NCBI RefSeq assembly: GCF_000613185.1
Contig: NZ_CCBB010000001.1
Coordinates: 2,232,001 to 2,296,000 of the forward strand
DNA length: 64,000 nucleotides
Origin: Mycolicibacterium cosmeticum
GTDB taxonomy: Bacteria > Actinomycetota > Actinomycetes > Mycobacteriales > Mycobacteriaceae
Direction: 5' to 3'
Shown: positions 33,778 to 42,192 of the stretch, piece by piece
Position numbering within the stretch: position 1 is the stretch's first letter
How the letters are laid out: each line of letters starts with the position of its first letter
Notes under the pieces: generated by a model
The model's input: the letters and a program-made list of their open reading frames with translations, nothing else
Database searches by the model: none
Told to the model about the DNA's origin: nothing
Made by a program: the position numbers and the translations under genes

Positions 33778-34782
33778 GTGACCACAGGCCAAAGCAGCCC
33801 GGTGCAGATCGACAAGCATGAGCGGCCCCTGTCAGCTCCGCTGAGGCTCTCATTCGACTACACCCGTTCAGTCGGACCACTCCTGTCCCAGTTCTTCACC
33901 GCGTTACGGGAACGACGCATCGTCGGTGTGCGCGGATCGGACGGCCGGGTACACGTCCCGCCCGCTGAGTATGACCCCGTCACCTATCAGGCATTGACCG
34001 AGGTGGTACCGGTCGGCAGCGTCGGGACGGTGCAGTCCTGGACCTGGCAGTCCACTCCGCTGGAGGGTCAGCCCCTGAGAAAACCGTTCGCGTGGGCACT
34101 GATCCTGCTCGACGGCGCCGACACCCCGCTGCTGCACGCGGTCGCGGTGGACTCCGCCGACGAGATCAGCACCGGCGCCCGGGTGCATGCGCACTGGGTC
34201 GACGAACCGGTCGGCGCCATCACCGATATCGCCTACTTCCTGCCCGGGGAAGAGCCCGAACCCGAGGGCGCGCCCGACGATCGCGAGCCCGTCACCGTGC
34301 AGGTGGCCCCCAGTTTCATCGAGATCCAGCACACCGCGTCGCTGCCCGAGACGACCTTCCTCAAGGCGCTGGAAGAGGGCAAGCTGCTCGGCGGCCGGAC
34401 CCGCAGCGGTCGGGACGGCAAGCCCGGCAAGGTGTACTTCCCGCCGAAGGAAGCCGATCCGGCGACGGGTCTCGAACTCGACGAGTTTATCGAACTGCCC
34501 GACAAGGGCACCGTGACCACCTTCGCGATCATCAACATCCCGTTCACCGGGCAGCGCATCAAGCCGCCGTACGTCGCGGCCTACGTGCTGCTCGACGGCG
34601 CCGACATCCCGTTCCTGCATCTGGTCACCGAGATCGACCCGGCCGAGGTGCGGATGGGCATGCGCGTGCAGGCGGTGTGGAAGCCGCGCGAGGAATGGGG
34701 GCTGGGTATCGACAACATCGACTACTTCAAGCCGACCGGCGAACCCGACGCCGATTACGACTCCTACAAGCACCACCTGTAA
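33778..34782 (+). CDS. Tandem DUF35 OB-fold protein, Rv3521-like, partner of Ltp4/Ltp3
   Basis: 334 residues with two DUF35-type domains (about 25-165 and 185-320). Each shows the same order: GVRGSDGRVHVPPAEYDP / GRTRSGRDGKPGKVYFPP, then SWTWQSTP / TFAIINIPFTGQ, and LLDGADTPLLHAV / LLDGADIPFLHLV. DUF35 chains bind thiolase-like aldolases of sterol side-chain cleavage. The zinc-ribbon Cys pairs usual in DUF35 are missing; the protein has no Cys. GTG at 33778 chosen because an upstream ATG (33742) would place the KstR box inside the gene. Confidence 0.85.
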   Translation: MTTGQSSPVQIDKHERPLSAPLRLSFDYTRSVGPLLSQFFTALRERRIVGVRGSDGRVHVPPAEYDPVTYQALTEVVPVGSVGTVQSWTWQSTPLEGQPLRKPFAWALILLDGADTPLLHAVAVDSADEISTGARVHAHWVDEPVGAITDIAYFLPGEEPEPEGAPDDREPVTVQVAPSFIEIQHTASLPETTFLKALEEGKLLGGRTRSGRDGKPGKVYFPPKEADPATGLELDEFIELPDKGTVTTFAIINIPFTGQRIKPPYVAAYVLLDGADIPFLHLVTEIDPAEVRMGMRVQAVWKPREEWGLGIDNIDYFKPTGEPDADYDSYKHHL

Positions 34783-34796
34783 AGGCCGGCACGCAC

Positions 34797-35852
34797 ATGA
34801 CCGATATCGCAGTGGTGGGCTTCGCGCACGCGCCCCACGTCCGCCGCACCGACGGCACCACCAACGGCGTCGAAATGCTGATGCCGTGTTTCCACCAGCT
34901 CTACGACCAACTCGGCATCAAGCAGACCGATATCGGCTTCTGGTGCTCGGGATCGTCGGATTACCTTGCCGGCCGGGCCTTCTCGTTCATCTCGGCGATC
35001 GACTCGATCGGTGCCATCCCCCCGATCAACGAGAGCCACGTCGAGATGGACGCCGCCTGGGCGCTGTACGAGGCCTACATCAAACTGCTCACCGGCCAGG
35101 TCGAGACCGCGCTGGTGTACGGCTTCGGCAAGTCCTCGGCGGGCACGTTGCGCCGGGTGCTGGCCTTGCAGACCGATCCGTACACCGTCGCGCCGCTGTG
35201 GCCGGACTCGGTGTCGATCGCGGGCCTGCAGGCGCGGGCCGGACTGGACGCCGGCAAGTGGACGGCCGAGCAGATGGCCCAGGTGGCGCTGGATTCCTAC
35301 GCCGCGGGCGGGCGCACCGACCGGGAAGAGGTCACCGGCAGCATTGACGACCTGCTGTCGCGGCCCTACTTCGCCGATCCGCTGCGCCGCCACGACATCG
35401 CCCCGATCACCGACGGGGCATCGGCCATCGTGCTGGCGGCCGGGGACAAAGCCCGCGAGCTGCGCGAAAACCCTGCCTGGATCACCGGTTTCGAGCACCG
35501 TATCGAGACGCCGATCCTGGGCGCCCGCGACCTGACGGTATCCCCGTCGACGGCGGCCTCGGCGCAGGCGGCCACGGGAGGCGATACCGGCTCGATCGAC
35601 GTGGCCGAGATCTACGCACCCTTCACCCACCAGCATCTGATCCTCAAGGAAGCGATCGGGTTGACCGACAAGACCAAGATCAACCCGTCGGGCGGCGCCC
35701 TGTCCGCCAATCCGATGTTCTCGGCGGGCCTGGAGCGCATCGGTTACGCCGCACAGCACATCTTCGACGGTTCAGCACAGCGGGTGCTGGCCCACGCCAC
35801 GAGTGGGCCTGCGCTGCAACAGAATCTCGTCGCCGTTCTGGAAGGGAAATAG
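34797..35852 (+). CDS. ltp4: Thiolase-fold lipid-transfer protein Ltp4 (steroid aldolase type)
   Basis: 351 residues, SCP2-type thiolase fold with FWCSGSSDY near 40-50, SHVEMDAAWALYEAYIKL, and PSGGALSANPMFSAGLERIG at the C terminus. Ltp3 and Ltp4 take part in C24-branched sterol side-chain cleavage in actinobacteria, working with DUF35 partners. It follows the DUF35 gene by 14 bp. Whether it is an aldolase or a thiolase cannot be decided from sequence. Confidence 0.9.
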   Translation: MTDIAVVGFAHAPHVRRTDGTTNGVEMLMPCFHQLYDQLGIKQTDIGFWCSGSSDYLAGRAFSFISAIDSIGAIPPINESHVEMDAAWALYEAYIKLLTGQVETALVYGFGKSSAGTLRRVLALQTDPYTVAPLWPDSVSIAGLQARAGLDAGKWTAEQMAQVALDSYAAGGRTDREEVTGSIDDLLSRPYFADPLRRHDIAPITDGASAIVLAAGDKARELRENPAWITGFEHRIETPILGARDLTVSPSTAASAQAATGGDTGSIDVAEIYAPFTHQHLILKEAIGLTDKTKINPSGGALSANPMFSAGLERIGYAAQHIFDGSAQRVLAHATSGPALQQNLVAVLEGK

Positions 35853-35854
35853 CC

Positions 35855-35876
35855 GATGAGCCGCTTGCGCGAAGAG
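35855..35876 (+). repeat. Short dispersed repeat, copy 1
   Basis: A 22-bp sequence starting GATGAGCCGCTTGCGC is repeated exactly at 44904-44925. Here it lies between ltp4 and ltp3, opens a 10-codon frame (MSRLREEEKI, 35856-35888) that overlaps the ltp3 start, and its purine end (GAAGAGGAG) serves as the ltp3 ribosome site. Confidence 0.75.
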
Positions 35877-35887
35877 GAGAAGATCTA

Positions 35888-37069
35888 GTGGCGGGCAAGC
35901 TCGCAGCGGTGCTGGGCACCGGGCAGACGAAGTACGTCGCCAAACGCCACGACGTGTCGATGAACGGGCTGGTGCGCGAGGCCATCGACCGGGCACTGGC
36001 GGACGCCGACTCCACGTTCGACGATATCGACGCGGTGGTGGTCGGCAAGGCGCCCGACTTCTTCGAGGGCGTCATGATGCCCGAACTGTTCATGGCCGAC
36101 GCTGTCGGCGCCACCAACAAGCCCCTGATCCGGGTGCACACCGCTGGCTCGGTCGGTGGGTCGACCGCGATCGTCGCGGCCAGCCTGGTGCAGTCCGGCA
36201 AGTACAAGCGCGTGCTGACCATGGCGTGGGAGAAGCAGTCGGAGTCGAATGCCATGTGGGCGTTGAGCATTCCGGTGCCGTTCACCAAGCCGGTGGGCGC
36301 CGGCGCGGGCGGGTACTTCGCCCCGCACATCCGCGCCTACATCCGCCGTTCCGGCGCCCCCAACCACATCGGCGCCATCGTGGCCGTCAAGGACCGCCTC
36401 AACGGGGCCAAGAACCCCCTGGCGCACCTGCACCAGCCCGACATCACCGTCGAGAAGGTGATGTCCTCGCCGATGCTGTGGGATCCGATCCGCTACGACG
36501 AGACGTGCCCGTCCTCCGACGGTGCGGCGGCCATGGTGATCGGCAACGAGGAGGCCGCCGAGGCGCATCTCGCCAAGGGTCACCCCGTCGCGTGGGTGCA
36601 CGCCACGGCGTTGCGCACCGAGCCCCTGGCCTACGCCGGCCGCGACCAGGTGAACCCACAGGCCAGCCGGGACGCGGCCGCGGCACTGTGGCGCGACGCC
36701 GGCATCACCTCCCCCATCGACGAGATCGACGCCGCCGAGGTGTACGTCCCGTTCTCCTGGTACGAGCCGATGTGGCTGGAAAGCCTCGGCTTCGCCCCCG
36801 AGGGTGAGGGCTGGAAGCTCACCGAGGCGGGCGAGACGGCGATCGGCGGGCGGATCCCGTTCAACGCCTCCGGCGGCGTGCTGTCCTCGAATCCGATCGG
36901 CGCCTCGGGCATGATCCGGTTCGCCGAATCGGCCATCCAGGTGATGGGCAAGGCCGGTGCTCACCAGGTGCCCGGCGCCCGCAAGGCGCTCGGCCATGCC
37001 TACGGCGGCGGTGCGCAGTACTACTCCATGTGGGTGGTGGGCGCCGACAAGCCGACGCCGAAGGGCTGA
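35888..37069 (+). CDS. ltp3: Thiolase-fold lipid-transfer protein Ltp3
   Basis: 393 residues, thiolase superfamily. MAGKLAAVLGTGQTKYVAKR start, HTAGSVGGSTAIVAASLVQSG near 80-100, CPSSDGAAAMVIG, and NASGGVLSSNPIGASGMIRFAE. It belongs to the aldolase/thiolase set for branched sterol side chains. GTG at 35888 shares a G with the stop of a 10-codon frame carried by the dispersed repeat, and AGGAG is 9 bp upstream. Confidence 0.9.
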   Translation: MAGKLAAVLGTGQTKYVAKRHDVSMNGLVREAIDRALADADSTFDDIDAVVVGKAPDFFEGVMMPELFMADAVGATNKPLIRVHTAGSVGGSTAIVAASLVQSGKYKRVLTMAWEKQSESNAMWALSIPVPFTKPVGAGAGGYFAPHIRAYIRRSGAPNHIGAIVAVKDRLNGAKNPLAHLHQPDITVEKVMSSPMLWDPIRYDETCPSSDGAAAMVIGNEEAAEAHLAKGHPVAWVHATALRTEPLAYAGRDQVNPQASRDAAAALWRDAGITSPIDEIDAAEVYVPFSWYEPMWLESLGFAPEGEGWKLTEAGETAIGGRIPFNASGGVLSSNPIGASGMIRFAESAIQVMGKAGAHQVPGARKALGHAYGGGAQYYSMWVVGADKPTPKG

Positions 37070-37070
37070 C

Positions 37071-37490
37071 ATGGCGATCACCGATCCCGAACATCCCGCG
37101 CACCTGGCGGGCAAGCGTTCCCGCGCCGCCGTGGCCGCGCGGGACAAGGAGGCGTGGCTGGCGGTATTCGCCGACGACGCGGTGGTGCAGGATCCGATCG
37201 GGCCGTCGTTCTTCGACCCCGAGGGCGCCGGGCACCGCGGCAAGGAGGCGATCGCGGCGTTCTGGGACAAGGCGATCGCCCCCACCGACAACCTGGAGTT
37301 CCACTTCGTCGACACCTTCCAGTGCGGTGACGAGGAGGCCAATATCGGCAGCATCGTCACCACGATGGGTGGGCATCGGATCACCACCGAGGGCGTGTTC
37401 ACCTACCGGGTGAACGCCCAGGGCGAGATGGTGGCCTTGCGGGCGTACTGGGAAGTGGACCGGGCGGCGAGCACGGCGACACCCACCTAG
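37071..37490 (+). CDS. SnoaL/NTF2-like protein, ketosteroid-isomerase fold
   Basis: 139 residues. AARDKEAWLAVFADDAVVQDPIG followed by GKEAIAAFWDKAIAP and RITTEGVFTYRVNAQGEM is the cone-shaped NTF2/SnoaL pattern shared by ketosteroid isomerases. The Asp-Asp pair and Asp-Pro near 35-42 sit where KSI-fold proteins keep catalytic acids. It starts one base after the ltp3 stop, so it belongs to the KstR operon. Steroid isomerase activity is possible but not shown. Confidence 0.75.
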   Translation: MAITDPEHPAHLAGKRSRAAVAARDKEAWLAVFADDAVVQDPIGPSFFDPEGAGHRGKEAIAAFWDKAIAPTDNLEFHFVDTFQCGDEEANIGSIVTTMGGHRITTEGVFTYRVNAQGEMVALRAYWEVDRAASTATPT

Positions 37491-37501
37491 GCTCTGTACG
37501 G

Positions 37502-38164
37502 TTGACCGTAGTTCCGAAGTCAACCTTTCCCACGAGTCGACAGAGCACATTGTTTCGCTTCGCAGTCCCAACCGTCCTCACCGCGGTCCTGATCAGCGGC
37601 TGCGCCGGCACCAACGGCAGCACCCCCGCGGCGACCAGCCTGCCCGGTTTCCCCGCCCAGCCCACCTCGACCAGCACGACGGCCCCGCCGTCGGCCAAGG
37701 CGGCACCGGACTACCAGAAGCTCCTGGTCACCGCCGACGACCTCAGCGACACCGAGGACACCTTCCACCAACAGTCGGTGCAGTCCCAACCCGACGGGGT
37801 GCCCGGCGCCAGCGCCTTCTTCGTCAACGACGAGGACACCCGGGCGATCAGCAGTGTGGTGCTGATCTACCCGGACGCCGCGACCGCCGCGGCCACCCTG
37901 AAGCAGGCCCAGGCCACGCTGCCGTCGCTGGTCGCCGGCGGCACGCCGCAGCCCATCGCGGTCGGCAGTGGCGGCATCGTCGTCAGGGGCGCCAAACCCG
38001 AGGAGGACAAGTCCGTCACGCTGATGTTCTTCACGGTGGACCGGGCGCTGGTCCGGCTGGAGTTCCAGAGCGCGATCGGCGATCCCACCACCGACCAGTT
38101 CGTCACCAATGTCGGCAAGATGCAGGCGATCGCCCTGCGCACCGGGCTGGCTACTGCCCTGTGA
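37502..38164 (+). CDS. Putative lipoprotein of unknown function
   Basis: 220 residues from the TTG at 37502. Signal peptide FRFAVPTVLTAVLISGC ends in a lipobox, followed by a Thr/Ser/Pro linker and a globular domain (LLVTADDLSDTEDTFHQQSV, AISSVVLIYPDAATAAATL). A second TTG at 37550 would give a compact signal peptide and cannot be excluded. It lies 11 bp after the SnoaL gene, so it may be in the same transcript. Family not recognised. Overlaps the convergent carbonic anhydrase gene by 14 bases. Confidence 0.65.
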   Translation: MTVVPKSTFPTSRQSTLFRFAVPTVLTAVLISGCAGTNGSTPAATSLPGFPAQPTSTSTTAPPSAKAAPDYQKLLVTADDLSDTEDTFHQQSVQSQPDGVPGASAFFVNDEDTRAISSVVLIYPDAATAAATLKQAQATLPSLVAGGTPQPIAVGSGGIVVRGAKPEEDKSVTLMFFTVDRALVRLEFQSAIGDPTTDQFVTNVGKMQAIALRTGLATAL

Positions 38165-38687
38165 GTACCTCGGTGAGGCCTTCGCGGTAGCGGCGCGCCA
38201 GGTCCTGATAGGCCTCGCCGTTGGTCTGGACCCAAATCTGCGCGCTGGTGCCGGCGATCGGTCCCTTGATCTTGGCAGGCACACCGGCGACCAGGACCTC
38301 GTCGGGAACCTTCGTCCCGCCCACCACGAGCGCGTGTGCGGCGACCAGGGTGCGGGCCCCGATCACCGCGCCGTCGAGCACTGTGGCGTGGTTGGCGATC
38401 ACCGCATCGCTGCCGATATGCGCGCCGTGGATGACACAACCGTGCGCGATGGTCGCCCCCGGGCCGACGTCGACGGGGATCCCGGGTGGAGCGTGCAACA
38501 CCGACCCGTCCTGCACGTTGGCCCCTTCTCGGATGATGATTGGCGCGTAGTCGGCCCGCAGCACGGCGTTGAACCAGACCGATGCTCCGGCGGCGATGTG
38601 CACGTCACCGACCAGGGTCGCGGTCGGCGCGACGAAGGCCCCCGGGTCCACCACGGGGGCCCGACCCTCGAATTCGTAAAGAGGCAT
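38151..38687 (-). CDS. Gamma-carbonic-anhydrase-like left-handed beta-helix protein, Rv3525c-like
   Basis: 178 residues of hexapeptide-repeat sequence: VAPTATLVGDVHIAAGASVWFNAVLRAD, HGCVIHGAHIGSDAVIANHATVLDGAVIGA. Two His from HGCVIHG and one from NHATV are placed to bind zinc as in gamma-carbonic anhydrases. Forms a trimer in known members. Its ATG is 56 bp from the KstR box at 38743 shared with kshA, so it is probably in the regulon; its role there is unknown. Confidence 0.85.
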   Translation of the reverse strand: MPLYEFEGRAPVVDPGAFVAPTATLVGDVHIAAGASVWFNAVLRADYAPIIIREGANVQDGSVLHAPPGIPVDVGPGATIAHGCVIHGAHIGSDAVIANHATVLDGAVIGARTLVAAHALVVGGTKVPDEVLVAGVPAKIKGPIAGTSAQIWVQTNGEAYQDLARRYREGLTEVLTGQ

Positions 38688-38742
38688 GGTTCACATATAC
38701 CGCAGGTGGGCATACACGCGTTGCGCGATGGAGGAGCAAAAC

Positions 38743-38756
38743 TGTAACGTGTTCTA
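38743..38756. promoter_or_regulatory. KstR box between the carbonic anhydrase gene and kshA
   Basis: TGTAACGTGTTCTA matches all fixed positions. It is 30 bp before the kshA GTG and 56 bp before the divergent carbonic-anhydrase-like gene. Confidence 0.88.
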
Positions 38757-38785
38757 GTTAGAGAGACCGATACGGGAGGCCCACC

Positions 38786-39940
38786 GTGAGTACCGAATCT
38801 GCCGCCGCCGGCATCAGGGAGATCGACACTGGCGCGCTGCCAGATCGCTATGCGCGCGGCTGGCACTGCCTCGGGCCGGTGCAGGACTTCCTGGACGGCA
38901 AGCCGCACCCGGTGCAGGCGTTCGGTACCAAACTGGTGGTTTTCGCCGACTCGCAGGGTGAGCTCAAGATCCTCGACGGCTACTGCCGCCATATGGGTGG
39001 TGACCTGTCGCAGGGCACCATCAAGGGCGACGAGGTGGCCTGCCCGTTCCACGACTGGCGCTGGGGTGGTGACGGCAGGTGCAAGCTGGTGCCCTACGCC
39101 AAGCGCACGCCGCGGCTGGCCCGAACTCGTTCCTGGCACACCGACGTCCGCGGCGGCCTGTTGTTCGTCTGGCACGACCACGAAGGCAACCCGCCGCAGC
39201 CCGAGGTCCGGATCCCGGAGATCCCGGAGTTCGCCAGTGACGACTGGACGGACTGGCGGTGGAACTCGATGCTCATCGAAGGTTCCAACTGCCGCGAGAT
39301 CATCGACAACGTCACCGACATGGCGCACTTCTTCTACATCCACTTCGGGTTGCCGACCTACTTCAAGAATGTCTTCGAGGGCCACATCGCCTCGCAGTAC
39401 CTGCACAACGTGGGCCGGCCCGACGTGAACGACCTTGGTACCTCGTACGGCGAAGCACACCTGGACTCCGAGGCGAGCTACTTCGGGCCGTCGTTCATGA
39501 TCAACTGGCTGCACAACAACTACGGCGGTTTCAAGGCCGAGTCGATCCTGATCAACTGCCACTACCCGGTCACCCAGGACTCGTTCATGCTGCAGTGGGG
39601 CGTCATCGTCGAGAAGCCCAAGGGCCTGGACGAGAAGACCACCGACAAGCTGGCACGGGTGTTCACCGAAGGCGTCAGCAAGGGCTTCCTGCAGGACGTC
39701 GAGATCTGGAAGCACAAGACCCGGATCGACAACCCGCTGCTGGTCGAGGAGGACGGCGCCGTCTACCAGATGCGCCGGTGGTACCAGCAGTTCTACGTCG
39801 ACGTCGCCGACATCACCCCGGACATGACCGACCGGTTCGAGATGGAGGTCGACACCACGGCCGCCAACGAGAAGTGGCACGTCGAGGTCGAGGAGAACCT
39901 CAAGCGTCAGAACGAAGCCGCGACCCAACCGACCCAATGA
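38786..39940 (+). CDS. kshA: 3-ketosteroid 9-alpha-hydroxylase oxygenase KshA
   Basis: 384 residues, Rieske non-heme iron oxygenase. Rieske ligands C67-x-H69 and C86-PF-H89; mononuclear iron ligands His181 and His186 in DNVTDMAHFFYIHFG, the same numbers as reported for M. tuberculosis KshA. It hydroxylates 3-ketosteroids at C9, opening ring B together with KstD action; the reductase KshB is encoded elsewhere. GTG start with GGGAGG six bases upstream. ATGA overlap with the next gene. Confidence 0.96.
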   Translation: MSTESAAAGIREIDTGALPDRYARGWHCLGPVQDFLDGKPHPVQAFGTKLVVFADSQGELKILDGYCRHMGGDLSQGTIKGDEVACPFHDWRWGGDGRCKLVPYAKRTPRLARTRSWHTDVRGGLLFVWHDHEGNPPQPEVRIPEIPEFASDDWTDWRWNSMLIEGSNCREIIDNVTDMAHFFYIHFGLPTYFKNVFEGHIASQYLHNVGRPDVNDLGTSYGEAHLDSEASYFGPSFMINWLHNNYGGFKAESILINCHYPVTQDSFMLQWGVIVEKPKGLDEKTTDKLARVFTEGVSKGFLQDVEIWKHKTRIDNPLLVEEDGAVYQMRRWYQQFYVDVADITPDMTDRFEMEVDTTAANEKWHVEVEENLKRQNEAATQPTQ

Positions 39941-40407
39941 CCACCCACAACGAGCGGGCCCGGACGCCGGATGTCGACAATCTGGCCCGCTCGATGCTGG
40001 AACTGCTCGGCCACGACGAGCACGACCAGCCCGCCGGCACCGCCGCGCCGGCGGCCGGCTCCTGGTCCAAGGCACCGGATTTCGCCGACGACCCACACCG
40101 GGCCGCCGCCGTGCGAGAGGCCACGGCGCGGGATCGGGAGCGCTACCTGACGTCGGGCCTGGTGTCGGTGGACTGCCGGTTCTGCCACGTCGCCGTGCAG
40201 GTGAAGAAGCTGGGTCCGGAGCACACCTCGGTGCAGTGGAACGGTGAGGCCACCCGGCGGTGCGCCGTGTTCAGTGAGATCCGGGCCGCCGGCGGCGATC
40301 CCGCCCGGGCCCGGTCCTGCCCCAAGCTGACCGATAGCATCAGGCATGCCGTCGCGGAAGGCTGTCTGGAAGAGGTGTCGAGCGCGCCGTCGCCTGGCGA
40401 CGGCTAG
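39937..40407 (+). CDS. Cys-rich conserved protein coupled to kshA, Rv3527-like
   Basis: 156 residues. The first ~80 are polar and probably disordered; the rest contains DCRFCHVAVQVKKL, RRCAVFSEI, RSCPKL and EGCLEE, five Cys and one His that could bind zinc or an iron-sulfur cluster. ATG overlaps the kshA stop by four bases, implying co-translation and a possible accessory or electron-transfer role for the oxygenase (inference). Function unknown. Its last 62 bases overlap the next gene in another frame. Confidence 0.75.
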   Translation: MTTHNERARTPDVDNLARSMLELLGHDEHDQPAGTAAPAAGSWSKAPDFADDPHRAAAVREATARDRERYLTSGLVSVDCRFCHVAVQVKKLGPEHTSVQWNGEATRRCAVFSEIRAAGGDPARARSCPKLTDSIRHAVAEGCLEEVSSAPSPGDG

Positions 40408-41041
40408 CTGCGTCGTCGCGGTCGGGCTGATGGCCGACCTGACCGGGTGTACCCGCGTCATCGACACCGCGGTACCGCATTCGGCGCCGCGGGTGGGCCC
40501 CATCCTGGCCACCCAGGTCGGCGATCTGCTGAGCAAGCACGCCCAGGACAAGGACGGCAACCGGTTCGTCACGGTCGAACCCGACTCCTGCGCGGGCGTG
40601 GCCCGCGAGCAGGACGCCCCCTTCATCGTCGAGCACCATCCGGCCGCCACCGACGGCGGGCATTGGGTCACCACGGACGGCCACGAGGTGTACGTCGAGG
40701 AGATCGTCGCCGTGTACGCCTCGGACTTCGACCCCAGGGCCGCCGTCGACGGGGCACGGGCCATCCTGGCGTCGTGCCGGGACACCCCGTTCACCGTCGC
40801 CGACATGAAGGGCCGCACGTACCAGTTCACGATGGGGCCGGCGCCGGCCGATCCGCGGTCACCGGACATCGTGGTGTGGTCGTTCCACGGCGCCGACTGG
40901 GCGTGCGACAACGCCTTCGTCGCCGCGCACAATGCGGCCGTCGAGCTGACCACCTGCGGCCCGGTCAACGGTTACAACGTCGGCGCGCTGGCCAAGGATG
41001 CCCTCAAACGCATTGAGCAGCTTGCCAATACCACCGCGTGA
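40346..41041 (+). CDS. PknH-extracellular-domain-like lipoprotein
   Basis: 231 residues. A basic N terminus (RKAVWKRCRARRRL) and hydrophobic stretch end in the lipobox-like LTGC (Cys35). The exported domain has four further Cys (DSCAG, ASCRD, WACDN, TTCGP) and motifs like the PknH C-terminal sensor domain found in many mycobacterial lipoproteins. ATG at 40346 puts the start 62 bases inside the preceding gene, an unusually long overlap; a later start would lose the signal peptide. Confidence 0.7.
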   Translation: MPSRKAVWKRCRARRRLATASCVVAVGLMADLTGCTRVIDTAVPHSAPRVGPILATQVGDLLSKHAQDKDGNRFVTVEPDSCAGVAREQDAPFIVEHHPAATDGGHWVTTDGHEVYVEEIVAVYASDFDPRAAVDGARAILASCRDTPFTVADMKGRTYQFTMGPAPADPRSPDIVVWSFHGADWACDNAFVAAHNAAVELTTCGPVNGYNVGALAKDALKRIEQLANTTA

Positions 41042-41044
41042 CGG

Positions 41045-42190
41045 TCACAACCCCTTGAACCGCTCCTTGACCTGCTCGGCGGTCAACCCGTAGTCGGCCA
41101 GCGAATAGGTGTGCTTGGGCGCGCGCGGCCCCTGCTGGCTCTTGGCGTGGCTGTCCTGCATGGCCTGGCGCGCCGCGTCGGTGAACTCGATCCCGAAGGT
41201 CCGGTAGATGCCCTCCACCGCACCGATCGGATCCTTGACGAACTCGAAATAGTCGACGTCGCAGAACTGCGCCGGATCATGCTTGGCCCGCTCGGCCTCG
41301 AAGAGTTCCAGTCCGCGTGACCAGGTTTCCATCGAGTCGGCCCCGATCACCTCGCCCCGGAACGTGTTCGACCAGCCCTCGGTGGTGTGCTGGGCCAGCG
41401 AGCACATGGACGCCATGATCGTCTCGGCCGGCCGGTGACACTGCACCACCAGCGCGTCGGGATACGTCGCGAACAACGCATCGAGCGCGAACAGGTGACT
41501 GGGATTCTTGAGGACCCAACGCTTTTCCGGTTCGTTGAGGCCGATCAGTTGCAGGTTGCGGCGATGCCGCTGATACGACTTGGTCCAGTCCTGCTGGGCC
41601 AGCCACCGCGAATAGGTGGGGATGTGCGCCAGGGTCTCGTACGACACCGAGTGCAGCGACTGCCGCAACAGCTGCCAGCATTCCTCCACCTCGTCGGCGG
41701 TCATGTAGTGCAGACCGGTGTAGTCCGGGTTCTCCTCGTGCGCCTTGGTGAACTGGGCGTCCAGCTGCGCGAAAACCGGGTTCTGCGACCAGGTTTCCCG
41801 CGGCGGCCGGGGCTGCGGGAACTCGGCCAGCCACAGTTCCAGGCCCTGGTGCGCGGGGTCGGCGGTGAGCAGCCGATGGATCACCGTCGTGCCGGTGCGC
41901 GGCAGCCCGGTGACGAAGATCGGTCGCTCGATCGGGACGTCGGCATGCTGGGGGTACTGCTTGAACGCCGCCTCGGAAACCAGGCGGGCGACCAACGCAT
42001 TCCTGACGAAGAAGCGCTGCATCTTGCTGCCCAACTCGGTCAGGTCGGCGTCGCGCTGATAAGCCTCCAGCAGGACCGCCAGCGCCTCCTTGTAGTTGTC
42101 GTCGTCGGATCCGAAATCGTCCAGGCCGCAGGCCTTGACGGCCGACGCGTGCAGGTCTTCGACGGTGCCTACATTGGTTCTGGGGCTCAT
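41045..42190 (-). CDS. Sulfotransferase-family protein, Rv3529c-like
   Basis: 381 residues. The PAPS 5'-phosphosulfate loop is RPIFVTGLPRTGTTVIHRLL near 70-90; the 3'-phosphate region is RWVLKNPSHLFALDALF. Mycobacterial Stf-type enzyme; the acceptor is unknown. It is third gene of an operon starting at the KstR box 44164 (DUF1214 gene, SDR, sulfotransferase), with gaps of 0 and 2 bp, so it belongs to the sterol regulon by position. Confidence 0.85.
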   Translation of the reverse strand: MSPRTNVGTVEDLHASAVKACGLDDFGSDDDNYKEALAVLLEAYQRDADLTELGSKMQRFFVRNALVARLVSEAAFKQYPQHADVPIERPIFVTGLPRTGTTVIHRLLTADPAHQGLELWLAEFPQPRPPRETWSQNPVFAQLDAQFTKAHEENPDYTGLHYMTADEVEECWQLLRQSLHSVSYETLAHIPTYSRWLAQQDWTKSYQRHRRNLQLIGLNEPEKRWVLKNPSHLFALDALFATYPDALVVQCHRPAETIMASMCSLAQHTTEGWSNTFRGEVIGADSMETWSRGLELFEAERAKHDPAQFCDVDYFEFVKDPIGAVEGIYRTFGIEFTDAARQAMQDSHAKSQQGPRAPKHTYSLADYGLTAEQVKERFKGL

Positions 42191-42192
42191 GA

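Noticed and set aside
35856..35888. Ten-codon frame MSRLREEEKI between ltp4 and ltp3 as a leader peptide gene
   Set aside because: Its first seven codons belong to a repeat found elsewhere in another context, so a dispersed element is the simpler reading; kept as a repeat, not a gene.
38399..40096. A 565-codon minus-strand frame across kshA
   Set aside because: No recognisable domain, and it covers kshA whose iron ligands are intact on the other strand.
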